64,000 nucleotides of DNA, from the NCBI GenBank assembly GCA_024697595.1, contig JAILFK010000070.1, positions 19,689 to 83,688 of the forward strand. Direction: 5' to 3'. This DNA comes from Lachnospiraceae bacterium (lineage in GTDB: Bacteria > Bacillota > Clostridia > Lachnospirales > Lachnospiraceae). The position numbers and the translations under genes were made by a program. Under the pieces are notes generated by a model, which saw only the letters and a list, made by a program, of their open reading frames with translations, was not told where the DNA came from and searched no databases. Positions 36,427-45,422 of this stretch are shown here, piece after piece (the stretch's first letter is position 1; each line of letters begins with the position of its first letter).

Positions 36427-38088
36427 CTATAGCATATGAAATTTCTTACAAAGTCGAACGATAGTTGCACCCTTTGGCATATGCATAAGTTCACTTTCGG
36501 TCAAACCTTTCATTTTTAATAACAAAACTAAATATACTGCCACTCCAATTATTACGCTAAATAAGGTTGATACTACATTTGACTGAAGTATACTGTAACA
36601 TAATTTATATAGTACAAAAACGCATACCCCCATTACAGCTGAAGAAATAATTGGAATAATATAGGTCTTTTCAATATTTTGTGATGCATTAGTATATTTT
36701 TTTATAGCTATATCATTTAATATACATACGCAAAGTCCATATATATTATTTGCAATAACAACAGCATAAATATTGAGATCAAAGAATTCCATTAATACAA
36801 TCAATACAATAACATGCACTAAAATTGCAACAACAGCATTTACCACAGGGGTTTTCATTTTATCTATTCCCTGTAATAGGCCGTTGGTCAAAGTCGACAA
36901 GGCAAATAATACAATCGATACAGATCCCAGTAACATCATATACATGGTAGTATTGTCTGGATCACCAAATAATAACATATTAAGTGGTTTTCCAAGCACT
37001 GCCATTCCAACGGCTGAAGGTATGGCTATAACCATGATAAATCTTGTGGCTAAATTAATCTGTCTATTAACTCTATTTTGCTCTCCTGCAAAATATGCTG
37101 ATGACAAACTTGGAACACAAGAAGCCGCCAATGCTGATGCTATGGATATTGGTACGTTTGTCAAAACCATGAACTGACCATTATATACACCCCACCACTG
37201 ACTGATGGTTTTCGGATCATAACCCTGTAAATGGGCAATATTTTTAAATACACCCTGATCAATTAAAGCACTGACACTATAAACTACAGTGCTTAAGAGC
37301 ACTGGAATTATAGTCAAAAGTAACACTCTAAATATTTCTTTATAACTCTCTTGTTTTCTACTGTGGTCACGAACTAATTTACGCTTAAATCTTTTTCGAT
37401 AAGCTGAATAGATAACCAGCATAACAATAAGAGCTAATATCGCTCCCATTAAAGTACCTAATGTTCCTCCAGCTGCACCGTAAGCAGATGCGTAGGATTC
37501 TGCATCGCCTAAGACTGCTCCAACCCTTTTACCATAAGAAAACAACATATATGCAGCCACAACAGATACAACAGCATTTAAAATCTGTTCACAAATCTGT
37601 GAAAAGGCACTGGGCATCATAGTATTTAAGCCTTGGAAAAAGCCTCTAAAAACACCTAGGATGGCAACCACAAAAACTGTTGGGGCCAGAACTTTCAATG
37701 CAATAACACTCATAGGGGTCTTTAGCAAAGTTCCACCAAAGAAATCAGCACCAAAGAACATAAGTAAACTACATACTCCACCTGCCACAACAGCTATAAC
37801 CATAGCTGTTTTAAATACCTTTAATGCGTCTTTAGTGTGGCCGGTTCCCATTCTAGCAGATACAAGTTTAGATACTGCCAAAGGCAAGCTGTAGGAAGAA
37901 ATTATAAGCATAATATTATATATACTATACGCTGTACTATAATTATCATTTCCCATCTTACCTATAATGGCAGTGAGTGGCATACGATATAACAAACCCA
38001 CCACTCTACTGATTATAGATGCAATTGCAAGTATAGAACCTTGTATTATAAAATTAGTATCACTTTTTCTTGCTGCTTTATTACTCAA
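36427..38088 (-). CDS. MOP-superfamily flippase (SpoVB/YtgP-like polysaccharide biosynthesis protein)
   Basis: 553 residues with about 14 membrane helices. N-terminal NFIIQGSILAIASIISRVVGLLYRMPL and FRGFFQGLNTMMPSAFSQI identify the SpoVB/YtgP (MurJ-like) branch, whose studied members flip lipid II or related undecaprenyl-linked precursors. The start is TTG, 10 bases after GGAG. Nearby uppP, mrdA and rodA fit a wall-precursor role, but SpoVB paralogues are hard to tell apart. Confidence 0.85.
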   Translation of the reverse strand: MSNKAARKSDTNFIIQGSILAIASIISRVVGLLYRMPLTAIIGKMGNDNYSTAYSIYNIMLIISSYSLPLAVSKLVSARMGTGHTKDALKVFKTAMVIAVVAGGVCSLLMFFGADFFGGTLLKTPMSVIALKVLAPTVFVVAILGVFRGFFQGLNTMMPSAFSQICEQILNAVVSVVAAYMLFSYGKRVGAVLGDAESYASAYGAAGGTLGTLMGAILALIVMLVIYSAYRKRFKRKLVRDHSRKQESYKEIFRVLLLTIIPVLLSTVVYSVSALIDQGVFKNIAHLQGYDPKTISQWWGVYNGQFMVLTNVPISIASALAASCVPSLSSAYFAGEQNRVNRQINLATRFIMVIAIPSAVGMAVLGKPLNMLLFGDPDNTTMYMMLLGSVSIVLFALSTLTNGLLQGIDKMKTPVVNAVVAILVHVIVLIVLMEFFDLNIYAVVIANNIYGLCVCILNDIAIKKYTNASQNIEKTYIIPIISSAVMGVCVFVLYKLCYSILQSNVVSTLFSVIIGVAVYLVLLLKMKGLTESELMHMPKGATIVRLCKKFHML

Positions 38089-38137
38089 AAATCTTAAACT
38101 CCATATTTTCGTATTACTTTAATAATATCATAAAATA

Positions 38138-39235
38138 TTATTTTGATGCTTCATAGTTTTCAACTGTATCATAGAAAACATTCTTATCTGCTGATTGTTC
38201 CTGAATAACACTTACCCAAGTCTTTCCAGGATTCAACTGAATTTCATTATTATTTAAATCATAATAATGAGTGATTCCATCCTCACCCTTTGTCCAAGTA
38301 ATGTCAATAATTTTACCCTGAGTAATAAATTTACCACTGCCTGAGCCAGATACATTAAGGTCTAAATATCCTTCTGGGCAATCATATGTACCGCCAGTGA
38401 CATTTTGTAAAATGATATTTGTAACTTCAAGTTGAGCATCGTTTACTGCATCTTTTTGAGCATCATTGTATTGATATCTCTTATATGTCTTGCTCTCTTT
38501 GTCATAAACAAAACTTGGTTTATTAGATGGATAATATAGTTTTACAACTTCACATGCAGATCCATCAGAAAGTGTATTTAAGCTATTCTCATCAGCGAAT
38601 TTATAATGACCAGTAAAGTCTTCAGCATAAGTATCATTATATCCCTTTTTTTCTATTCCACTTTTAATGCCTTCTTCGCTTGTGTATGCATTGTGAGGTG
38701 CTTTTCTATCATTAGATCTGAAGAATGACTTATTTACGGCTCCATCTAAACCGCTAATATTGTTTACCAATCCATTATTTAATAGCGGTTCTGCATATCT
38801 ACTCTGTCCATAGTGAACATATATTGCATCAAATTCTGCTGCAAAATAAGCAAAATAAGGTCTGCAACTGCGAACATTACCAATTTTATCTAAGCCAGAA
38901 TAGTCTTCATATATTGGCATAAGTCGAGTTAATCCACCCTCCATTGGGCACTCATAAATTACACCAGCTTTGCTAAGGCCATATTGAGGCATAGCAGCAG
39001 GTATATTTTCTGTCATTATAGCAACAGGTCTCTTGGTTCCAACTTCCTCATCGACCCATTCTCCTGTAAGAAAGCTGCGCATTTCGCCTTCATGTTCATT
39101 TACAGTTTTTTCAACAGTTTTTTCAACTTTCTCCTCTGGTTTTGTCACATTATAAATGACCGCACCACCAACGCTTACTGCTGCAACTATTGAAACAATA
39201 ATCATTATTAGTTTTTGTTTTGGAATATTCATCAT
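38138..39235 (-). CDS. DUF3048 domain-containing membrane-anchored protein (YerB-like)
   Basis: 365 residues. One N-terminal hydrophobic helix (about 9-27) with no lipobox Cys, then a charged linker, then the DUF3048 domain (RPVAIMTENIPAAMPQYGLSKAG, ECPMEGGLTRLMPIY, IGNVRSCRPYF, YAEPLL..G). The C-terminal third (DITWTKG, PGKTWVSVIQ) matches the paired DUF3048_C. Bacillus YerB is of this family; function unknown, likely extracellular. It starts 5 bases after ybeY, so it may be in that operon. Confidence 0.85.
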   Translation of the reverse strand: MMNIPKQKLIMIIVSIVAAVSVGGAVIYNVTKPEEKVEKTVEKTVNEHEGEMRSFLTGEWVDEEVGTKRPVAIMTENIPAAMPQYGLSKAGVIYECPMEGGLTRLMPIYEDYSGLDKIGNVRSCRPYFAYFAAEFDAIYVHYGQSRYAEPLLNNGLVNNISGLDGAVNKSFFRSNDRKAPHNAYTSEEGIKSGIEKKGYNDTYAEDFTGHYKFADENSLNTLSDGSACEVVKLYYPSNKPSFVYDKESKTYKRYQYNDAQKDAVNDAQLEVTNIILQNVTGGTYDCPEGYLDLNVSGSGSGKFITQGKIIDITWTKGEDGITHYYDLNNNEIQLNPGKTWVSVIQEQSADKNVFYDTVENYEASK

Positions 39236-39240
39236 AAAAT

Positions 39241-39741
39241 TTAGTCCTCCCTAGTAATATGTAAGGCATTTAATACTGCCTCTTGTTTCGCCTCCATCAC
39301 TTTAGCATCCGGAGGCGTCATATGGTCATAGCCCATTAAATGTAATATGCTATGCGCAATTAAAAAAGCATATTCACGTTTGATGGAATGTCCATAATCA
39401 CTTGCCTGTTTGAAAACATGTTCAACACTTATGACTATATCTCCAAGCATAGCTTCACCAGTTTCTGGATTAAATATATCCATTCTGGTTTCCAAGTCAG
39501 AAAAATCTCCTGGCCCAATATATTCAATCAGTGGAAAAGACAATACATCTGTGGACTTGTCCAACTGTCTGAATTCATTATTAATCTCTTTTATAGCATC
39601 ATCATTGGTTAAAGTTATAGAAACCTCAGCTTCAAATGGAAATTTTTCCATATCCAAAGCTTTTTCTATGACATTTTTAGTGATTTCTTTATAATCAAAT
39701 GAGAAAGTTACATCCACTTCCTCCTCAAAGAAGTAATTCAT
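39241..39741 (-). CDS. ybeY: Endoribonuclease YbeY
   Basis: 166 residues, zinc-dependent rRNA maturation nuclease. The metal motif H-x3-H-x5-H is in HSILHLMGYDH, and the RQLDKSTDVLSFP motif is present. The frame is open to 39768; ATG 39741 is chosen because it forms an ATGA overlap with the preceding gene's stop and lies 10 bases after GGAGG. It follows phoH and a PgpH-like gene, as in other Firmicutes. Confidence 0.94.
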   Translation of the reverse strand: MNYFFEEEVDVTFSFDYKEITKNVIEKALDMEKFPFEAEVSITLTNDDAIKEINNEFRQLDKSTDVLSFPLIEYIGPGDFSDLETRMDIFNPETGEAMLGDIVISVEHVFKQASDYGHSIKREYAFLIAHSILHLMGYDHMTPPDAKVMEAKQEAVLNALHITRED

Positions 39742-40919
39742 TGTAATATATCCTCCGCCACAAGGCATTCTCTAATTTTAAGAAACTGATTCATACCCAA
39801 AGTGCTCTCGTCATAATAACCTGCACTGGATAATTCATTTAAAGTCTGATATATAACCATATCCTGATTCCAGGTAGATGACATTGTGTCGGCATCTAAA
39901 ACCTCTACCTTTTGAACCAAAGCATCTACCATATGAACAATTGCTGATTCAACAGTTTGTGGCTTTCTGATAATACACTCATATTCCTCCATTATCTCCA
40001 TTACGGATTCTGGAAAACAATGTTCATTTGCCAGTCTTAATGCATTATCAATTTCAGGCTCACCTTCCATTTTACCTAGACGATAATAAAATCCTGCAAC
40101 GCAACATCTCAATGCATCTGCATCTATAACCTCAGCACATTTAGCTGATAATCTTGAAACTCGTCTTGCGTGAGCATATTCAGCCATGGAATAAGCTCTA
40201 ATATCTCTAGCCAAGGGATAATCTTCATCTATGAGATTTATATAATTGCCTTTAATTTCTTTTGTGACACTAGTGTTTAATTTCGCAAAAACCGCAATGA
40301 TAATCAATGTTGAGATCAATGCATTAACAAAAGCTGCAACTATATTTTCACCAGATACTTTCAAGTTAGCTCTATAACAAAATACTAATGGATAAATAAT
40401 AGAGACTACAAAGCAAATGACGTATAAGTATATTCTTTCTTGTTGTGATGATTTTTTCATGAGATATGCAAGCATCATACCAATTATAGCAATTAAAATA
40501 TAACTATATAAAACATTGTTACTAAACTCGCAATAAAAACATAATGTAAATATATAGTAAATGGTCAAACATATGGCATCCACATCACATAAAATGCAAG
40601 ATAATAAAGTTGAAATACATATTATAGGTACAAAAAATGCTGGTAAAAAACTAAATAAATATATAGCAGCCCAACAAACAAGTATTCCTAAGAATATTTT
40701 TTTATAATTGGTAGCTTCCCCCATAGGCAAATCACCATCTAATCTTTTTATAGATAGACTAAATAAAAAGATTACAAGGAAGGCTACATTTATAGCAAAT
40801 ATACCAAGTAAATCGTCTATTAATATATTTTTCTTTGAAGCAAATAAAATATTTCCGAAAACAAATAATATTATAATTCCAACGAAATATTTTACTCTAT
40901 TGGATGATAGTTTATTCAT
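39738..40919 (-). CDS. PgpH-like membrane protein with degenerate HD domain
   Basis: 393 residues. About eight membrane helices (residues 10-215), then a soluble C-terminal region that aligns with the HD domain of PgpH/YqfF, the c-di-AMP phosphodiesterase normally encoded between phoH and ybeY. H250 remains, but the HD pair of YYHDIGK reads YYRLGK (R280, L281), and the following HH region is EEYE; only D332 is left. The large extracellular domain of PgpH (about 700 residues in total) is missing. It overlaps both neighbours by ATGA, so it is in the operon and intact, but probably not a hydrolase. A binding or scaffold role is conjecture. Confidence 0.78.
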   Translation of the reverse strand: MNKLSSNRVKYFVGIIILFVFGNILFASKKNILIDDLLGIFAINVAFLVIFLFSLSIKRLDGDLPMGEATNYKKIFLGILVCWAAIYLFSFLPAFFVPIICISTLLSCILCDVDAICLTIYYIFTLCFYCEFSNNVLYSYILIAIIGMMLAYLMKKSSQQERIYLYVICFVVSIIYPLVFCYRANLKVSGENIVAAFVNALISTLIIIAVFAKLNTSVTKEIKGNYINLIDEDYPLARDIRAYSMAEYAHARRVSRLSAKCAEVIDADALRCCVAGFYYRLGKMEGEPEIDNALRLANEHCFPESVMEIMEEYECIIRKPQTVESAIVHMVDALVQKVEVLDADTMSSTWNQDMVIYQTLNELSSAGYYDESTLGMNQFLKIRECLVAEDILQ

Positions 40920-41935
40920 TTCGCATTTGTTTTCTTTCTGTTATTTTTCTTTGTATTTGAAAATTCCTTCATTGTTTGTTTATCCTCGTACACCTCATAT
41001 GCATGAACAATCTTTTGCACCAAAGGATGTCTTACTACATCGAGTCCTGTAAGCTTGCATATACTAATTTCAGGAACATTTTTCAATACTGTCATAGCCA
41101 CATCCAATCCACTTTTTACATCTGGAGGCAAATCTTTTTGAGTAGCATCACCTGTGATAACCGCTTTTGACCCGAAACCAATTCTAGTTAAAAACATCTT
41201 CATCTGTGCAGGTGTAGTATTTTGAGCTTCATCCAAAATGATAAATGCATTATCTAAAGTTCTACCTCTCATATAAGCAAGAGGTGCAACTTCTATAAGA
41301 CCTTTTTCCATGTTTCTGGTAAAACTTTCAGCACCCATTATCTGATAAAGTGCATCATACAAAGGTCTTAAATATGGATCCACCTTACTCTGTAAATCTC
41401 CTGGCAAAAAGCCCAACTTCTCTCCCGCTTCAATCGCAGGTCTTGTCAATATGATTCTACTTACTTCCTCACGTTGAAAAGCTGTAATAGCCATGGCCAT
41501 GGCTAAATATGTCTTACCTGTACCAGCAGGACCAATACCAAATGTAATCATCTGGTTTCTGATGGCATCCACATAGGTTTTTTGTCCTATTGTTTTGGGT
41601 TTTACAGGCTTTCCCATTGTTGTATGGCATATACAATCATCTTGTAATTTAACGATATCACCAGAATTAACATTTAAATTTTTCATACCAAGCAAGTAAT
41701 TCACCTCTTGATCTGTAATATCAACACCTTTTTTAGATAAGGCTAATAAATCCTTAATGATTTTCTCACCAGCTTTTACATTGTCCATTTCGCCGATAAT
41801 TTTCAAATCATCACCTCGACAGATGAAAGTTATATTCAGATTCTTTTCAATCTTTTGAATATTTTTATCGAATTGACCGAAAATGTTGCTCATATGTTCA
41901 ATTGGAAGTTCAATTACAATCTCTTCTTCTTTCAT
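40916..41935 (-). CDS. phoH: PhoH family ATPase (PhoL)
   Basis: 339 residues. A KH-like N-terminal part (about 20-70) precedes the PhoH ATPase domain: Walker A GPAGTGKT (135-142), TRPAIEAGEKLGFLPGD, Walker B FIILDEAQN, and TGDATQKDLP. Thought to act in RNA handling with YbeY. It heads the phoH / PgpH-like / ybeY unit. Confidence 0.95.
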   Translation of the reverse strand: MKEEEIVIELPIEHMSNIFGQFDKNIQKIEKNLNITFICRGDDLKIIGEMDNVKAGEKIIKDLLALSKKGVDITDQEVNYLLGMKNLNVNSGDIVKLQDDCICHTTMGKPVKPKTIGQKTYVDAIRNQMITFGIGPAGTGKTYLAMAMAITAFQREEVSRIILTRPAIEAGEKLGFLPGDLQSKVDPYLRPLYDALYQIMGAESFTRNMEKGLIEVAPLAYMRGRTLDNAFIILDEAQNTTPAQMKMFLTRIGFGSKAVITGDATQKDLPPDVKSGLDVAMTVLKNVPEISICKLTGLDVVRHPLVQKIVHAYEVYEDKQTMKEFSNTKKNNRKKTNAK

Positions 41936-41979
41936 AATCTTCCTTTTTAAATATTTATAATATTATCTTATAAAATCTA

Positions 41980-42459
41980 CTATTTATGATAAGGTTCATT
42001 TTTCATAATTCTGTAACTTCGATAAACCTGTTCTAACAAAATAACTCGCATTAATTGATGTGGAAAAGTCATATCTGAAAAACTAATTTTATAGTCGGCT
42101 CTGTTTGATATTTCAGGAGCAAGTCCTAAAGACCCACCAATTACAAAAGTTATATTACTCTTACCTTCTAGGCCAAGTTTTTCAATTTTTTTAGAAAATT
42201 GAACCGAGTCTAATTTTTCCCCTAAAATCTCAAGACTGATTACATAATCATTTTCTCGAATATGTTTTAATATCCTACTTCCCTCATTATGTAAAATGAT
42301 ACTTTTTTCATTTTCCGTGAGATTTTCCTTGGTTTTTTCATCATTTACCTCGATTATCTTTAGTTTACAATATCTAGATAATCTTTTTGAGTATTCTGCA
42401 AGGGCTTCTCTATAAAATTTTTCTTTGACTGATCCTACACAAACTATTGTTATATTCAT
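41980..42459 (-). CDS. rlmH: 23S rRNA (pseudouridine1915-N3)-methyltransferase RlmH
   Basis: 159 residues, SPOUT methyltransferase acting on helix 69 of 23S rRNA in the 70S ribosome. Family motifs: ITIVCVGSVKEKFYREA, FVIGGSLGLAPE and the C-terminal FPHQLMRVILLEQVYRSYRI followed by YHK. It lies 5 bases after the zinc-ribbon/TPR gene, so the two are probably cotranscribed. Confidence 0.97.
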   Translation of the reverse strand: MNITIVCVGSVKEKFYREALAEYSKRLSRYCKLKIIEVNDEKTKENLTENEKSIILHNEGSRILKHIRENDYVISLEILGEKLDSVQFSKKIEKLGLEGKSNITFVIGGSLGLAPEISNRADYKISFSDMTFPHQLMRVILLEQVYRSYRIMKNEPYHK

Positions 42460-42464
42460 AATTT

Positions 42465-43655
42465 CTAAGGTAAATATTTATAATTACACTCTAAAACATC
42501 GCTGCTATTTCCATGCTTGTCTATGGTTATCAAGGACAAAATATTGTTACCTTCAATAACTCTGATAGGCTCTCTATAGCAACTACTTGAGGCATTAGGA
42601 ATTGAACCATCCCAAGTGTAATACACTTCTGATCCTTCTGGTACTGTAACTGTTATAAATGTTTCTGTATTGAAGGTACCACTTTCTGTAGAAACTATAG
42701 GCTTATCAGGTTGACCATATACGATGGTATATACATTTTCAACAACTTGAGAATAATCGCCATTACTGTCCTCACAGATAGCTTTTATTGTCGTCACTCC
42801 TTCTGTCAAAAGAATTGGAGATTCATATTTCATACGTGAACTAGATTTTATTGGATCAGAATTGTCACATGTATAATAAATTACAGAATCCGAATTACTA
42901 CTCAATGTTAATTCCAAATCGTCTTCATATTCACCTGATTGAGATGAAAATACTGGGCAACTAATCATTGTCTCATCAAATATTTTTAAAATATTCTCAT
43001 CAGTGACATTGGCTTTAAGTGCTGCAATAGAGTCGTAATCATCTATGGCTACATATGCTTTTATCAAATATCTGTAGGCATCTTCTGAAGCATCATTTAA
43101 ACTTATTGCATATATTAAGTTGGTTATGGAATCTTCATATTTTTCTAAATAGTAATAATCTATTCCCAAGGCCAAGTATGCCTCATAATGACTGTCATCT
43201 CTATTTATTGCACGTAAATAATATTGGCTCGCAATCTGATAATCTTGTTGCTCATCATAATTTTGTCCCATTTTATAACAATGGGAATAAGAATTAATAA
43301 ACAATATTACAGATAAACAAACCACCAAAATAAAGGCAATTAAAAAGATGATTATATATTTTTTATTCTTTTCATCTCTCATCCAATTGATAATTCTATC
43401 TAATTTCTTTAATTTATCACCACTTTTTGAGGTTTTATTTATATCATCTACATCTTCAGTAGAATTATTTTTATCCCCAATAGATGAATTAGAATCAACA
43501 GAATCATCAGTAACTAGATCTTTTTCTTCAACAATGGAATGTAAAAAATCATCATCTAAAAGATTATAGTCAGGAACCATTTGAACAGGTTCCCCACATT
43601 TTTCGCAAAATACACTACCTGGTTTAATCTCGGCATTACATTTTGTACAGTTCAT
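42465..43655 (-). CDS. Zinc-ribbon / membrane / TPR / chitobiase-C-like repeat protein, unknown function
   Basis: 396 residues. A zinc ribbon (C3, C6, C17, C20) at the N-terminus, an acidic linker, one membrane helix (about 98-120), two or three TPR-like helical repeats (about 130-230; QDYQIASQYYLRAINRD, ALGIDYYYLEKYEDSI), then two tandem beta domains (about 238-312 and 318-394) of the chitobiase/hexosaminidase C-terminal type: VYYTWDG and VIYYTCDNSDP. The order puts the zinc ribbon inside and the rest outside. I do not know a function; it is coupled to rlmH. Confidence 0.75.
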   Translation of the reverse strand: MNCTKCNAEIKPGSVFCEKCGEPVQMVPDYNLLDDDFLHSIVEEKDLVTDDSVDSNSSIGDKNNSTEDVDDINKTSKSGDKLKKLDRIINWMRDEKNKKYIIIFLIAFILVVCLSVILFINSYSHCYKMGQNYDEQQDYQIASQYYLRAINRDDSHYEAYLALGIDYYYLEKYEDSITNLIYAISLNDASEDAYRYLIKAYVAIDDYDSIAALKANVTDENILKIFDETMISCPVFSSQSGEYEDDLELTLSSNSDSVIYYTCDNSDPIKSSSRMKYESPILLTEGVTTIKAICEDSNGDYSQVVENVYTIVYGQPDKPIVSTESGTFNTETFITVTVPEGSEVYYTWDGSIPNASSSCYREPIRVIEGNNILSLITIDKHGNSSDVLECNYKYLP

Positions 43656-43693
43656 ATAACTTCATCCAATCCTAACTTTTATTTAATCTTATG

Positions 43694-45364
43694 TTAAAAC
43701 AAACCTGTAATAACACCCTCATCTGTCACATCAATTCCATAAGCAGCTGGTTTTTTTGGCAATCCAGGCATGGTCATAATCGCACCAGTTACAGCCACTA
43801 CAAATTCAGCTCCAGCTGATACATAAACTTCTCTTACATTAATTTCAAAATTCTCAGGACGGCCTAATTTTTTGGCATCATCAGATAATGAATATTGAGT
43901 CTTGGCCATACAAACAGGGAAATTGCCCATTCCCAAATCAGTAATTCTATCAAGTTCCTTTTTAGCCGCTGGTGAATATGTTACACCATCTGCACCATAA
44001 ATTTCTTTTGCGATAGTCTCAATTTTGTCTTCCAAAGACATATCATCGCTGTAAATAGGTTCAAAGTCACTGGTTTTATTATCTAAAACATTAAGTACTG
44101 CATTTGCAAGTTCTACTCCACCTTTTCCACCTTTCTCCCAAACTTCTGAAAGAGCAAAGGCACAGTCTCTAGATTCACAAAAATCTCTCACAAAATCAAT
44201 CTCTGCGTCTGTATCTGTGATAAATGAATTTAGGGTTACCACCACTGGCACTTTATACTTCTGTAAATTTTCAATATGCTTTTCAAGGTTAACAATACCT
44301 TTTTTCAATGCGTCTAAATTCTCAGTTTGTAAATCAGCTTTAGCCACACCGCCATTGTATTTCAAAGCGCGAATTGTTGCCACAAGTACAATTGCATCAG
44401 GCTTTAATCCAGCCTTGCGACATTTGATATCCAAAAATTTTTCAGCTCCTAAATCAGCGCCAAAACCTGCTTCTGTAATACATATATCAGCCATTTTCAT
44501 AGCCATTTTAGTAGCTCTCACAGAGTTACATCCATGTGCTATGTTGGCAAATGGACCACCGTGAACCAAAGCTGGAGTGTGTTCTAAGGTTTGAATCATA
44601 TTAGGCTTTATTGCATCTTTTAATAGTGCTGCCATAGCACCAGTAGCCTGTAAATCACCTGCTGTAACTGGTTTTCCATCGAAGGAATAAGCAACTATTA
44701 TATTGCCTAATCTTCTCTTTAAATCATGCATATCATCAGCCAAACATAATATAGCCATGATTTCAGATGCAACAGTGATAACGAAATGGTCTTCTCTAAC
44801 CATTCCATCCATTTTATTTCCCATACCAACAACAATATTTCTAAGAACTCTATCGTTCATATCTAAACATCTCTTCCATACAATTTGTCTAGGATCGATT
44901 CCAAGTTCATTGCCTTGTTGAATATGATTATCTAAAATTGCAGCCAAAAGATTGTTAGCTGAAGTAATAGCATGAAAATCTCCTGTAAAATGTAAATTGA
45001 GATCTTCCATTGGCACAACCTGAGCATATCCGCCACCGGCAGCTCCTCCCTTTATACCAAAACATGGTCCCAAAGAAGGCTCTCGAAGAGCTAAAATGGC
45101 ACTTTTACCAAGTTGTCCCATAGCTTGAGCTAATCCAATACTAGTTGTAGTCTTTCCCTCTCCTGCTGGAGTTGGATTAATTGCTGTGACAAGAACCAAC
45201 TTGCCATCTTTTTCATTTTCAAGTCTAGCCATACATTCATCAGACAATTTAGCTTTATATTTACCATAAAGTTCAAGATCATCTTCTGAAATGTTAACTT
45301 TTTTCGCAATCTCAGTAATTGGAAGCATTACCGCCTCCTGTGCAATCTCAATATCACTCTTCAT
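43694..45364 (-). CDS. fhs: Formate-tetrahydrofolate ligase
   Basis: 556 residues, ATP-dependent synthesis of 10-formyl-THF, feeding purine and one-carbon metabolism. The P-loop [10 protein letters not shown] is 65-74. Other hallmarks: [47 protein letters not shown] and the C-terminal [15 protein letters not shown] [15 protein letters not shown]. It is a single gene with intergenic DNA on both sides. Confidence 0.97.
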   Translation of the reverse strand: MKSDIEIAQEAVMLPITEIAKKVNISEDDLELYGKYKAKLSDECMARLENEKDGKLVLVTAINPTPAGEGKTTTSIGLAQAMGQLGKSAILALREPSLGPCFGIKGGAAGGGYAQVVPMEDLNLHFTGDFHAITSANNLLAAILDNHIQQGNELGIDPRQIVWKRCLDMNDRVLRNIVVGMGNKMDGMVREDHFVITVASEIMAILCLADDMHDLKRRLGNIIVAYSFDGKPVTAGDLQATGAMAALLKDAIKPNMIQTLEHTPALVHGGPFANIAHGCNSVRATKMAMKMADICITEAGFGADLGAEKFLDIKCRKAGLKPDAIVLVATIRALKYNGGVAKADLQTENLDALKKGIVNLEKHIENLQKYKVPVVVTLNSFITDTDAEIDFVRDFCESRDCAFALSEVWEKGGKGGVELANAVLNVLDNKTSDFEPIYSDDMSLEDKIETIAKEIYGADGVTYSPAAKKELDRITDLGMGNFPVCMAKTQYSLSDDAKKLGRPENFEINVREVYVSAGAEFVVAVTGAIMTMPGLPKKPAAYGIDVTDEGVITGLF

Positions 45365-45422
45365 TTAATGACACTCCTTTTACATACTAACTTGTTTTAT
45401 ATATTTACTTTGAATCAATATA

